Assembly (NCBI GenBank): GCA_016284575.1
Contig: JAEEPD010000135.1
Location: forward strand, 1-5,714
Direction: 5' to 3'
Origin: Bacillota bacterium
GTDB lineage: Bacteria > Bacillota > Clostridia > Peptostreptococcales > Anaerovoracaceae
Length of the DNA: 5,714 bases
Each line of letters starts with the position of its first letter. The stretch's first letter is position 1. The translations under genes and the position numbers were made by a program. Below are positions 1 to 5,714 of the stretch, piece by piece. The notes beneath the pieces are model-generated. The model was given only the letters and a program-made list of their open reading frames with translations. It was not told where the DNA came from and made no database searches.

Positions 1-727
1 CTTCCTCGCTGTGGCTCATGTCGTCCTTCTGAAGGCCCTCGGTCACCTCGAAGAAGAGCTGCTCCAGCGTCCTGCCGTCCGCATCCAGCTCTGGCTTTGT
101 GATATTTGACATGATGCGTCCGGACTGCATGATTATAGTCCTGTCCCAGAGCATGTCCACGCTGTCGATGATGTGGGTGCTGACCAGCAGGCAGCGGCCC
201 TCGCTTCTCATCTCCTCGATCACGCCCTTAAGCTCCTTGATGGCGTGGGGGTCCAGGCCTATCATGGGCTCGTCCAGCAGCAGATACCGGGGCTGGGGAA
301 GGAGCCCCAGGCAGATATTCAGCTTCTGCTTCATACCCTTGGACAGCTCATCTCCGAACTTTTTTCTTTTGTCCGACAGCTCAAAGCGGTCCAGCAGCTG
401 ATCGATGCGGGGCTTGTAATCGCTGAGCTTATAAGCTCTTGCAAGAAACTCCATGTGCTCGGAGACCGTCAGATTCGGGTACAGGGAGGGCATCTCCGGA
501 ATGTAGCCCAGCAGCCTTCTGGCGTCGCTGGTCTTGTTGGGAAAGCCCTCGACCATGATGTCCCCATCATACTTGAGGAAGCCGATCACGGATTTCATGA
601 TGGTGCTCTTTCCTGCGCCGTTGGGGCCAAGAAGCACCGTGACGCTGCCGGGATCCAGGGTGAAGCTCACATCGTCAGCCGCCAGATTCTTGCCGTAGCG
701 CTTTGTTACGTGACTTACAGTTAGCAT
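1..727 (-). CDS. ABC transporter ATP-binding protein, ABC-2 type, C-terminus cut by window edge
   Basis: This is the cytoplasmic ATPase subunit of an ABC transporter. It would drive a separate membrane permease by ATP hydrolysis. From the ATG at 725-727, 242 codons are open to the left edge with no stop. All nucleotide-binding motifs are visible: Walker A GPNGAGKST at residues 34-42, a Q-loop region GYIPE with Glu78 in the Gln position, signature LSKGMKQK at 128-135, Walker B YLLLDEP at 148-154 with catalytic Glu153, D-loop GLDP at 157-160, and the switch His185 in STH. The tail LEQLFFEVTE (221-230) resembles the end of the ATPase domain in ABC-2-type exporters, so little is probably missing. 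The ribosome-binding site AAAGGA lies 6 nt upstream and directly abuts the pgi stop. The gap to pgi is 12 bp, so the two are probably co-transcribed. The substrate cannot be told, and a permease gene is expected just beyond the left edge. Confidence 0.93.
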   Translation of the reverse strand, partial: MLTVSHVTKRYGKNLAADDVSFTLDPGSVTVLLGPNGAGKSTIMKSVIGFLKYDGDIMVEGFPNKTSDARRLLGYIPEMPSLYPNLTVSEHMEFLARAYKLSDYKPRIDQLLDRFELSDKRKKFGDELSKGMKQKLNICLGLLPQPRYLLLDEPMIGLDPHAIKELKGVIEEMRSEGRCLLVSTHIIDSVDMLWDRTIIMQSGRIMSNITKPELDADGRTLEQLFFEVTEGLQKDDMSHSEE

Positions 728-733
728 TTTGAT

Positions 734-739
734 TCCTTT
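734..739 (-). promoter_or_regulatory. Ribosome-binding site of the ABC ATPase gene, abutting the pgi stop
   Basis: Read on the minus strand, AAAGGA follows immediately after the pgi TAA stop (740-742) and sits 6 nt before the ATG at 725-727. It fixes the start of the ABC ATPase gene. A ribosome finishing pgi would cover it, which suggests coupled translation. Confidence 0.7.
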
Positions 740-2014
740 TTATTTCTTGCCCAGCAGTCTGAACATGTTTTTCTTGTAATCCTCAACGCCGGGCTGGTTG
801 AAGGGATTGACTTTCTGCATGTAGCAGGAGATGCCGCAGGCGATCTCATAGAACAGGACCATTTCGCCAAAGGTGGCCTCGTCCGGTCTTTCGAGAACGA
901 TCTCCATTACAGGCACGCCGCCTGCGATGTGGGCTTCCATGGTGCCCTTCTGGGCTGCCAGAAGCACCTGGTTCATGTCCTTGCCTGCCACATAATTGAG
1001 GCCGTCCTCATTGGCCTCGGTGGCCTTTACCTCCAGCTTAGCGGCGGGCTCTTCGAAGCGCACCATGCTCTCCTGGATGATGGGCTCGCCGTCCTGGATG
1101 AACTGGCCCAGAGAGTGAAGGTCTGCGGTTATCTGGCAGCTGGCGGGGAAGATGCCCTTCCTGCCCTTGCCCTCGCTTTCGCCGTAGAGCTGCTTCCACC
1201 ATTCGGCCATGAAGCGCATGGATTCGCCGGGATAGGACTGGATCTCCACGGTCTTGCCCCTGCGGTAGCCGGTCTCGCGGACCGCAGCGTAGAGCAGTGC
1301 GGGGTTGTCGGAGCTTTCCCTGCTGTATTCAGCCTGAGCCTTTGCAGCCGCATCCATTACCTTGTCGATGTCGATGCCTGCTGCAGCCATGGGAAGAAGT
1401 CCCACGGGGGTGAGCACACTGTAGCGGCCGCCGATATCATCGGGCACCACGAAGGTCCTGTAGCCAACCTCGTCTGCCAGGCCCTTGAGAACGCCCTTTG
1501 CCTTGTCGGTGGTGGCGATTATGCGCTGTTTGCACTCCTCTGCGCTGTAGCGGCTGTACATGTATTCGCGGATGATGCGGAAGCCCAGAGCCGGCTCCAG
1601 AGTGGTGCCGGATTTGGAGATGACATTCACGTAGACGCTCTTGTCCTCGCAGAGGCGAAGCACCTGATAGATATCAAAGGCATCAAGGCCGTTTCCAAGG
1701 AAGTAGACCTGGGGATTTCCGGGCTCCTGATTGTGGCGGGAGCTCTTGAGCATCTCGATGGCAGCCCTTGCTCCCAGGTAGGAGCCTCCGATGCCTATCA
1801 CTATCAGGACCTGAGCCTTTTCTCTTATCTCGGCAGCAACTTCCTTTACAGCCTTGTACTCCTCTGTCTTCGGGTAGTCTCCCGGGAGCTCCATCCAGCC
1901 TGTAAATTCGGCGCCCTCGCCGCTTTTGGACTTGAGGGTCTTAAGAGCCTCTATAGCTTCTGTCAATGTGCTGATGTCAGGTCTTCCTGCGCCTTCACAG
2001 TTAAACTTTATCAT
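740..2014 (-). CDS. pgi: Glucose-6-phosphate isomerase
   Basis: This cytosolic glycolytic enzyme interconverts glucose-6-phosphate and fructose-6-phosphate. The 424-residue protein shows the family motifs in order: GIGGSYLGARA (74-84), the phosphate-binding SKSGTT (133-138), GGRYSVLTPVG (195-205, close to family signature 1), GESEGKG (278-284), DLHSLGQFIQDG (298-309), and the C-terminal signature NPFNQPGVEDYKK (403-415). By comparison with the Bacillus enzyme, the likely catalytic residues are Glu279 (base), His300 and Lys414, with Arg197 nearby; all are present. The length is slightly below the roughly 450 residues of Bacillus Pgi and well below the roughly 550 of the E. coli and animal forms, so this is the short Bacillota type. 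The start is fixed by AAAGGAGG (2020-2027), 5 nt before the ATG. It lies 80 bp downstream of hexokinase, which makes its substrate, so the two form consecutive steps of one pathway. A hairpin lies directly before its ribosome-binding site. Confidence 0.97.
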   Translation of the reverse strand: MIKFNCEGAGRPDISTLTEAIEALKTLKSKSGEGAEFTGWMELPGDYPKTEEYKAVKEVAAEIREKAQVLIVIGIGGSYLGARAAIEMLKSSRHNQEPGNPQVYFLGNGLDAFDIYQVLRLCEDKSVYVNVISKSGTTLEPALGFRIIREYMYSRYSAEECKQRIIATTDKAKGVLKGLADEVGYRTFVVPDDIGGRYSVLTPVGLLPMAAAGIDIDKVMDAAAKAQAEYSRESSDNPALLYAAVRETGYRRGKTVEIQSYPGESMRFMAEWWKQLYGESEGKGRKGIFPASCQITADLHSLGQFIQDGEPIIQESMVRFEEPAAKLEVKATEANEDGLNYVAGKDMNQVLLAAQKGTMEAHIAGGVPVMEIVLERPDEATFGEMVLFYEIACGISCYMQKVNPFNQPGVEDYKKNMFRLLGKK

Positions 2015-2027
2015 TTTTTCCTCCTTT

Positions 2028-2059
2028 AAAAACGGGCTGTCTGAGCAAAATAAGCCCGT
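2028..2059 (-). terminator. Hairpin plus short U-run between hexokinase and pgi; weak terminator or leader element
   Basis: On the minus strand, ACGGGCT (2053-2059) pairs with AGCCCGT (2032-2038) to form a 7-bp, GC-rich stem with a 14-nt loop. Four more Ts follow (2028-2031), making a run of five with the last stem base. The pgi ribosome-binding site (2020-2027) starts on the next base. The shape is that of a weak intrinsic terminator. The large loop and short U-run argue against full termination, and no clear separate pgi promoter is seen, so readthrough is expected. It could instead stabilise the 3' end of hexokinase mRNA or affect pgi translation. The base pairing is seen directly; the role is inferred. 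Confidence 0.45.
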
Positions 2060-2094
2060 GTATTTCCTCTATTTCTGCGTGATCTGATTCATGA

Positions 2095-3228
2095 TCAGGC
2101 CAGGGCTGCGATGGCAGCTCCGGTGATGCCTGCCTGCTCCACCTGCATAATGCGGCAGTCGATGCCAAGCTCTTTGCTGATGTATTTATCGATCAGCGAA
2201 TCTATCTTCTCCTTATAGCCGGGAGCGTGGTCGTAGGTGCCGCCCTCTATGCAGACCCAGACGCTGCCGCCCTTTTCCTTTGCGGAAGCCGCCGCAGGAG
2301 ACATGGCCACCACGCCTCTGAGCATGGAGACGATGAATATGGCCGCTCTGCCGTAGATTATGCTGTAGATGGCATCCCGGACCGCCTGCTCATCAGAGCT
2401 TCCGTCCGCAGTCACGCCCTCCTTAAGGGCCTCCTCGGCGCACATATCCACCAGCATGGCCAGATACTTTCCGCCCACCTGCTTGCCTGTCAGGTGCTCT
2501 CCGGGGTTATCGCTCTCCTCGTCCAGCCGGATGTCGAAGCTGCCCCTTTCAAAGGCCCTGAAAAGCTCCCACTCGATGTTGATTATCTCGCCGTTCCATA
2601 CGCAGCAGCAGTTGGAGCCTGTGCCCGCGATCACTGCAGCCGCAAGGCTTTCCGGATCCTTAAGCTGCGCAGCTGCAGAAAGAAATACCGCCGTGGTGTC
2701 GTTGATTATAGTATAGCGGCGGGGCTTCAGGCCTCTGGAAACCAGGACCTTGTTGATCTCCTCGCCCAGAACCAGGCCCGTGGCATCGGGGACCGAAAGG
2801 CCCTTGGAAAGGCTGACGATCTTCGCGTCTCCCCCGGGCAGTATCTCCGCCTGATAGGAGAACACAAAGCCCACGTCCTCTATGTCGTAAGCCGCTATCC
2901 GGTCCGCCAGCCAGCCGAAGAAATAGTCCTTCTCCAGCCTGCCGCTCTGGATCTTCTCCTGGGTGAAGGAATCGATGACCGCTCTGCTGTTTTCATCGAA
3001 GCGCATACGCGCCAGGCGTATGTTGGTGCCGCCGAAGTCCACCGCGAGAAGCTCCTTCGTGTCCCTTGGGATGCCCGGGACACCCAGCCTCGATCTTAAG
3101 GGCTGCAGCATGGAGGCCCGCCCCGTAAGAGCCGCTGTGAGGTCCTCGGAGAACAGCTCCCCAAAATGCGGGATTATGCTTTCCTCAGCATACATCCCTC
3201 TGCTTTTCATAAATTGTACTATGTCCAT
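2095..3228 (-). CDS. Hexokinase of the eukaryotic (non-ROK) family
   Basis: This cytosolic sugar kinase is predicted to phosphorylate glucose, and possibly other hexoses, at C6 using ATP. The 377-residue protein follows the classical hexokinase layout. Phosphate-1 loop LLAVDFGGTNIRLA is at 60-73, the sugar-site FSYQAE at 123-128, SKG at 141-143, IINDTTAVFLSAA with catalytic Asp177 at 174-186, phosphate-2 loop AGTGSNCCCVW at 201-211, NIEWELF at 217-223, EHLTG at 244-248, and adenosine-side IEGGTYDH at 327-334. Counterparts of the yeast glucose contacts are all present: Ser124, Lys142, Asn176, Asp177, Asn206, Glu219 and Glu244. The zinc-binding Cys motif of ROK glucokinases, the usual glucokinases of Bacillota, is absent. 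The protein is about 100 residues shorter than yeast hexokinase. The start is set by GGAAAGGG 8 nt upstream of the ATG. It is the first gene after the promoter at 3275-3303 and precedes pgi. Sugar specificity is not readable from sequence. Confidence 0.9.
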   Translation of the reverse strand: MDIVQFMKSRGMYAEESIIPHFGELFSEDLTAALTGRASMLQPLRSRLGVPGIPRDTKELLAVDFGGTNIRLARMRFDENSRAVIDSFTQEKIQSGRLEKDYFFGWLADRIAAYDIEDVGFVFSYQAEILPGGDAKIVSLSKGLSVPDATGLVLGEEINKVLVSRGLKPRRYTIINDTTAVFLSAAAQLKDPESLAAAVIAGTGSNCCCVWNGEIINIEWELFRAFERGSFDIRLDEESDNPGEHLTGKQVGGKYLAMLVDMCAEEALKEGVTADGSSDEQAVRDAIYSIIYGRAAIFIVSMLRGVVAMSPAAASAKEKGGSVWVCIEGGTYDHAPGYKEKIDSLIDKYISKELGIDCRIMQVEQAGITGAAIAALA

Positions 3229-3274
3229 AATTTCAACCCTTTCCGTTGATATTACAGGGATTTCCTAAAGAATC

Positions 3275-3303
3275 ATTTTATCGTATAGCAGAGCTCTTAT
3301 CAA
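3275..3303 (-). promoter_or_regulatory. Sigma-A type promoter for the hexokinase-pgi-ABC unit
   Basis: On the minus strand, a -35 box TTGATA (3298-3303, 5 of 6 matches to TTGACA) and a -10 box TAAAAT (3275-3280, 5 of 6 matches to TATAAT) are separated by exactly 17 nt. Transcription should begin near 3268, giving a leader of about 40 nt before the hexokinase ATG at 3228. The stretch is AT-rich compared with the genes and lies just downstream of the preceding unit's terminator. I see no operator-like repeat or riboswitch fold in the short leader. Confidence 0.7.
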
Positions 3304-3326
3304 CAAAAGACCGATATTTTCTTCAC

Positions 3327-3361
3327 AAAAAGAGGGCTCCGGAAGCATTCCGAAGCCCTCT
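3327..3361 (-). terminator. Strong intrinsic terminator of the DUF362 transcription unit
   Basis: Bases 3348-3361 pair with 3331-3344, giving a 14-bp stem closed by a 3-nt loop (3345-3347). On the minus strand it is followed by Ts at 3327-3330, which with the last stem base make a run of five. It begins 30 nt after the DUF362 stop. The one imperfect pair (3339 with 3353) is a G-U wobble in minus-strand RNA but a C-A mismatch in plus-strand RNA, which favours minus-strand use. A T-run at 3365-3369 could give some activity in the other direction, but no plus-strand gene is seen to need it. Confidence 0.9.
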
Positions 3362-3391
3362 GCATTTTTACCAGATATCAGGTATTAAGCC

Positions 3392-4276
3392 CTACTCTAT
3401 GGTGATCAGCTCGTACTCTCTGGTGCCAAGTCCCAGTTCTGCCGCAGCTTCAACGGTGTGGATGCCGTGGCGGGTCTCAATTCGTTCGATAAGGGCAGCC
3501 TTGCCCGGATCCTCTGACTTGTAGACCAGGTCCACGCAGGCCTGATCGATGGCTACGGGGTCAAGAGATGCCAGGATTCCCACATCAGCCATGCAGGGAT
3601 CCTCAGCCTTGGACACGCAGTCGCAGTCCACGGAAAGGTTCTTCATGACATTGATGAAGGCGCTGTTGCCCTTGAAATAGCGGGTTACAGCGGTTGCGGC
3701 ATCTGCCATGGATTCCAGGAAGCCGTCCTGCTCAGCCAGATTGCTCCAGAGGATCTTCTGATCGTCTGTGAAGCCGGCGGAATGGATGATGGACTTGCCC
3801 GCGGAGCTGGCGCAGCCAATGGAAAGCTGCTTCAGCGCTCCGCCAAAGCCACCCATGGGATGGCCCTTGAAGTGGGAGAATACCAGCAGGGAATCGTAGT
3901 TGGCGATGTTCTTGCCAAGCAGATCCTTCTTGATGCGCTTGCCGTAGGGGATCTCGATCTCAAGATCCGGGCCCTCCGCATCCATCAGGTCGAAGGTGAA
4001 ATACCTTTCCCAGCCATGCTTTTTTATGAGCTCGATGTGCTTGTAGGTGTAGTTTCTGGCGCCCTCATAAGCGGTGTTGCACTCAACAACGGTGCCATTG
4101 ACATGCTCGACCAGAGGCTTTACCCACTCAGGGCCCAGATAGTTCTGGTTGCCGTCCTCGCCGGAATGCAGCTTAACAGCCACCTTGCCAGGAAGTTCCT
4201 TTCCCAGCGCGTCGAAGATCTTTACGATGTTTTCCGGCGTGATTTCCTTGATAAAATAAACCTTTGCTTTTTCCAT
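3392..4276 (-). CDS. DUF362 domain protein without a ferredoxin module
   Basis: The family is conserved and its exact function is unknown; many members carry a 4Fe-4S ferredoxin segment, which points to redox or iron-sulfur roles. The 294-residue protein has the DUF362 core: KVAVKLHSGE near 31-40, a Gly-rich block SHFKGHPMGGFGGALKQL at 134-151, and DVGILASLDPVAIDQACVDLVY at 231-252. No signal peptide or membrane segment is seen, so it is probably cytosolic. No CxxCxxCxxxC ferredoxin motif is present. The remaining cysteines are Cys66, Cys155, Cys218, Cys220, Cys228, Cys247 and no others; the CDC pair plus Cys228 (218-228) could bind a metal, but that is inference. The ATG follows AAGGAGG (4283-4289) with 6 nt spacing. 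It is the last gene of its unit, 40 bp after the flavin-type protein, and ends 30 bp before a strong terminator. Family assignment is firm; function is open. Confidence 0.87.
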   Translation of the reverse strand: MEKAKVYFIKEITPENIVKIFDALGKELPGKVAVKLHSGEDGNQNYLGPEWVKPLVEHVNGTVVECNTAYEGARNYTYKHIELIKKHGWERYFTFDLMDAEGPDLEIEIPYGKRIKKDLLGKNIANYDSLLVFSHFKGHPMGGFGGALKQLSIGCASSAGKSIIHSAGFTDDQKILWSNLAEQDGFLESMADAATAVTRYFKGNSAFINVMKNLSVDCDCVSKAEDPCMADVGILASLDPVAIDQACVDLVYKSEDPGKAALIERIETRHGIHTVEAAAELGLGTREYELITIE

Positions 4277-4316
4277 AGAAATCCTCCTTCAGAAAGATTT
4301 GCGAAAGCATTCTATG

Positions 4317-4790
4317 CTATCGTTCGGTGACGTTTTTACCTGTAATGTGCTCAGGGACCAGAGCGAACAGCAGCGTGCCGGGGCCGGAATGCTCCAGCTC
4401 GTAGGCTATATAGTCCTCGTCCTTTGTGAATTTATAGCTGAGCTTTCTTGAGATCTCGTAGGTTGTCTCCCTGTCCTCTATGAATTCTATGCGGCCGAAG
4501 ACCACCACGCTCTTAAAGCGCAGGTACCACTCGCCCTCCTCCTGATGTCCGGCGAAGACGCAGAAGCTTGCCTTGTCGCAGGCCTTCATGGCATCGATCT
4601 TGTGGCCCTTCTTTCCTCCGTGGAAATAGAGCTTTCCGTCCTCCTCGTTGTAGAAGTGATTGATAGGCATGCCGTAGGGGTAGCCATCGTCTCCGAGAAC
4701 GGACAGGACGCCCCTCTTTTCGCTTTTAAGAAGCTCAATGCACTCCTCTGCAGGCATCACCTGCTTTACCCTTGCAACTTCTCTGAACAT
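4317..4790 (-). CDS. Pyridoxamine 5'-phosphate oxidase-like, NimA-type FMN-binding split-barrel protein
   Basis: This small cytosolic protein is predicted to bind FMN or a related flavin in a split beta-barrel, usually as a dimer. The 157-residue length is typical. Visible elements are the first strand pair GVLSVLGDDGYPYGMPINHFY (27-47), the cofactor-phosphate region LYFHGGKKGHKIDAMK (54-69), the next strand ASFCVF (74-79), SVVVFGRIEFIED (94-106), and the terminal EHITGK (147-152) common in the NimA-like subgroup. NimA relatives include nitroimidazole-resistance reductases, but most members have no known substrate, so a resistance role should not be assumed. The start is set by AGGAG (4798-4802), 7 nt upstream of the ATG. 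That site lies just past the stop of the nucleoside hydrolase gene, with a 15-bp gap, so the two are co-transcribed. DUF362 follows 40 bp downstream. Confidence 0.88.
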   Translation of the reverse strand: MFREVARVKQVMPAEECIELLKSEKRGVLSVLGDDGYPYGMPINHFYNEEDGKLYFHGGKKGHKIDAMKACDKASFCVFAGHQEEGEWYLRFKSVVVFGRIEFIEDRETTYEISRKLSYKFTKDEDYIAYELEHSGPGTLLFALVPEHITGKNVTER

Positions 4791-4805
4791 AATTTTTCTC
4801 CTGTG

Positions 4806-5714
4806 CTACTTTGTAAGAATGTCAACATAGAAATCCCAGAAGGCATCCGCGTCTATGTCCAGGACGATCTGAGCCTTCTTCAGGCCCACGGGCATGCCCT
4901 TTCCGGTCTCCATGTCGTTGTGCTGATGCTGTCCCCAGCTTACCACGCGGCCGGAATTGAGGCCCTTGCGGTCGTCGACGGTTATGTAGCGGGTCTCCAC
5001 GCGGGTGGCCAGCTCCGGCTTCATGAAGATGGCGGGAACCACCACGTCCCATACGTAATTTGCGCCCTCGTCGTTGAAGGTGCGCTCAGCGGTGAGCATG
5101 AACTCGGACACCTTGTTGCCCCTCTTTTCTGCCAGTCTGTCATAGATCTTCTGAGTCAGAATTATCTTGTGGGCAAGGTCGTCGGGCACCACGATCTGGC
5201 TCTTCCAGTTGGCAGCCAGGCACTTTTTGATGGCGATGGTGTCGTAGAACCAATTGATCTCAGCCGCAGGGGTGGCATTTCCGGGGATATCGATATCGCC
5301 GCCCATGTAGATGATGCCTGCTGCGTCATCTGCGATGGTGGGATCCTTCTGCAGAGCCTTGTAGACGTTGATCGCAGCGCCAACGGCCATGATGGTGACC
5401 TCTCCGGGATACTTGTGGACCTGCTCGATCATGAAATCCCATGCGGGCTGCTCCTGGGCGCGGGTCTGGGGATAGCCGTAAAGCGGCTCCTTGGTCAGGT
5501 GCAGATAATCCTTTGAGCGCTTGGAAAGATCGAAGTAATCGTTGGTCTCGAAATCCCAGTAGGCGCCGCAGTAGTAGGGAGTGCCGAATTCCTTCTCCTC
5601 CTCCCTCATGTCGCGGAAGCCGTCGGTGGGCTCGTCGCTGCCCATGTAGACCTTGATGTCGGGGCGGCCAATCATCTCCAGCTGCCTCAGCGCGGAGGTG
5701 GTGCCTTCAGGTAC
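4806..5714 (-). CDS. Divergent inosine/uridine-preferring nucleoside hydrolase family protein, N-terminus cut by window edge
   Basis: Family members cleave the N-glycosidic bond of ribonucleosides to give base and ribose, using a bound calcium ion. The frame stays open to the right edge, showing 302 residues; the ATG at 5673-5675 is internal, because the preceding 13 codons (GTTSALRQLE before it) also match the family. The N-terminal DxDxxxD calcium motif would lie outside the window. Visible hallmarks are RPDIKVYMG (5640-5675), the helix AVGAAINVYKALQKDP in place of the usual GPLTN, the IIYMGG strand, and GNATPAAEIN (5253-5282), matching the family motif N-x-x-P-x-A-E-[FI]-N. Later, YVWDVVVPAIFMKPEL aligns with the usual HDPLA region: the calcium-binding Asp is kept (codon 5046-5048) but the preceding catalytic His is Trp (5049-5051). 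The terminal region with SGRVVSW and VLDIDADAFWDFYVDIL fits the family end. Substrate is uncertain. It leads the visible part of the operon with the flavin protein and DUF362. Confidence 0.82.
   Translation of the reverse strand, partial: VPEGTTSALRQLEMIGRPDIKVYMGSDEPTDGFRDMREEEKEFGTPYYCGAYWDFETNDYFDLSKRSKDYLHLTKEPLYGYPQTRAQEQPAWDFMIEQVHKYPGEVTIMAVGAAINVYKALQKDPTIADDAAGIIYMGGDIDIPGNATPAAEINWFYDTIAIKKCLAANWKSQIVVPDDLAHKIILTQKIYDRLAEKRGNKVSEFMLTAERTFNDEGANYVWDVVVPAIFMKPELATRVETRYITVDDRKGLNSGRVVSWGQHQHNDMETGKGMPVGLKKAQIVLDIDADAFWDFYVDILTK

Noticed and set aside
173..724. Plus-strand open frame at the left end
   Set aside because: It is the reverse complement of the ABC ATPase, whose Walker A, signature, Walker B and H-switch motifs are all intact on the minus strand.
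929..2029. Long open frame on the plus strand opposite pgi
   Set aside because: It lies antisense to a gene with full family motifs, matches no family I recognise, and is explained by the GC-biased codon use of pgi leaving few antisense stops.
2084..2098. Small dyad CTGAT-TCATG-ATCAG at the hexokinase stop
   Set aside because: Only 5 bp, low GC, overlapping the stop codon and without a U-run; likely chance.
2227..3099. Plus-strand open frame opposite hexokinase
   Set aside because: Antisense shadow of a well-supported gene; its His- and Ala-rich composition is typical of reverse-frame translation.
4306..4318. Small dyad AGCAT-TCT-ATGCT between the flavin-protein and DUF362 genes
   Set aside because: A 5-bp AT-rich stem overlapping a stop codon, with no U-run and an obvious ribosome-binding site just downstream; not a credible terminator.
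4317..4790. Calling the flavin-type protein a nitroimidazole-resistance gene
   Set aside because: The fold matches NimA-like proteins, but most such proteins have no resistance role and nothing in the context supports one.
4545..5516. Plus-strand open frame spanning the flavin-protein and nucleosidase genes
   Set aside because: It crosses two real minus-strand genes and their junction and has no recognisable domain.
5673..5675. ATG as the true start of the nucleoside hydrolase
   Set aside because: The frame stays open to the edge, the 13 preceding codons fit the family, no ribosome-binding site precedes this ATG, and the protein would lack the N-terminal calcium-binding region.

Overview
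The window holds six protein-coding genes, all on the minus strand, so transcription runs from high to low coordinates. The moderately high GC of the coding regions, strong AGGAGG-type ribosome-binding sites, short intergenic gaps and a short Bacillus/Clostridium-type glucose-6-phosphate isomerase suggest a Bacillota bacterium. A fermentative Clostridia lineage is the most likely source, but this is inference and no rRNA or other taxonomic marker is present.

There are two transcription units. The upstream unit (5714 down to about 3327) contains a nucleoside hydrolase family protein cut by the right edge, a pyridoxamine-phosphate-oxidase-like flavin-binding protein, and a DUF362 protein. The gaps between them are 15 and 40 bp. 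The unit ends at a strong intrinsic terminator at 3327-3361. The downstream unit starts at a good sigma-A-type promoter (3275-3303) in the same 163-bp gap. It contains a hexokinase of the eukaryotic (non-ROK) family, glucose-6-phosphate isomerase (pgi), and the ATPase subunit of an ABC-2-type transporter, which runs off the left edge.

Hexokinase and Pgi catalyse consecutive steps: glucose to glucose-6-phosphate, then to fructose-6-phosphate. The front of this unit is therefore a glycolytic entry module. The ABC ATPase has a ribosome-binding site directly abutting the pgi stop codon, so it is probably co-expressed, with its permease expected beyond the left edge. A hairpin followed by a short U-run lies between hexokinase and pgi, just before the pgi ribosome-binding site, and may tune pgi expression. 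The upstream unit has no clear pathway. A divergent nucleosidase, a flavin-split-barrel protein and a DUF362 protein lacking a ferredoxin module suggest small-molecule or cofactor chemistry, but the substrate cannot be named.

I see no mobile elements, CRISPR arrays, tRNA or rRNA genes. Most of the window is ordinary metabolism. The points most worth a second look are the eukaryotic-type hexokinase beside pgi, the altered catalytic motif of the nucleoside hydrolase homologue, and the hexokinase-pgi intergenic hairpin. I found no convincing evidence of a wholly new system.
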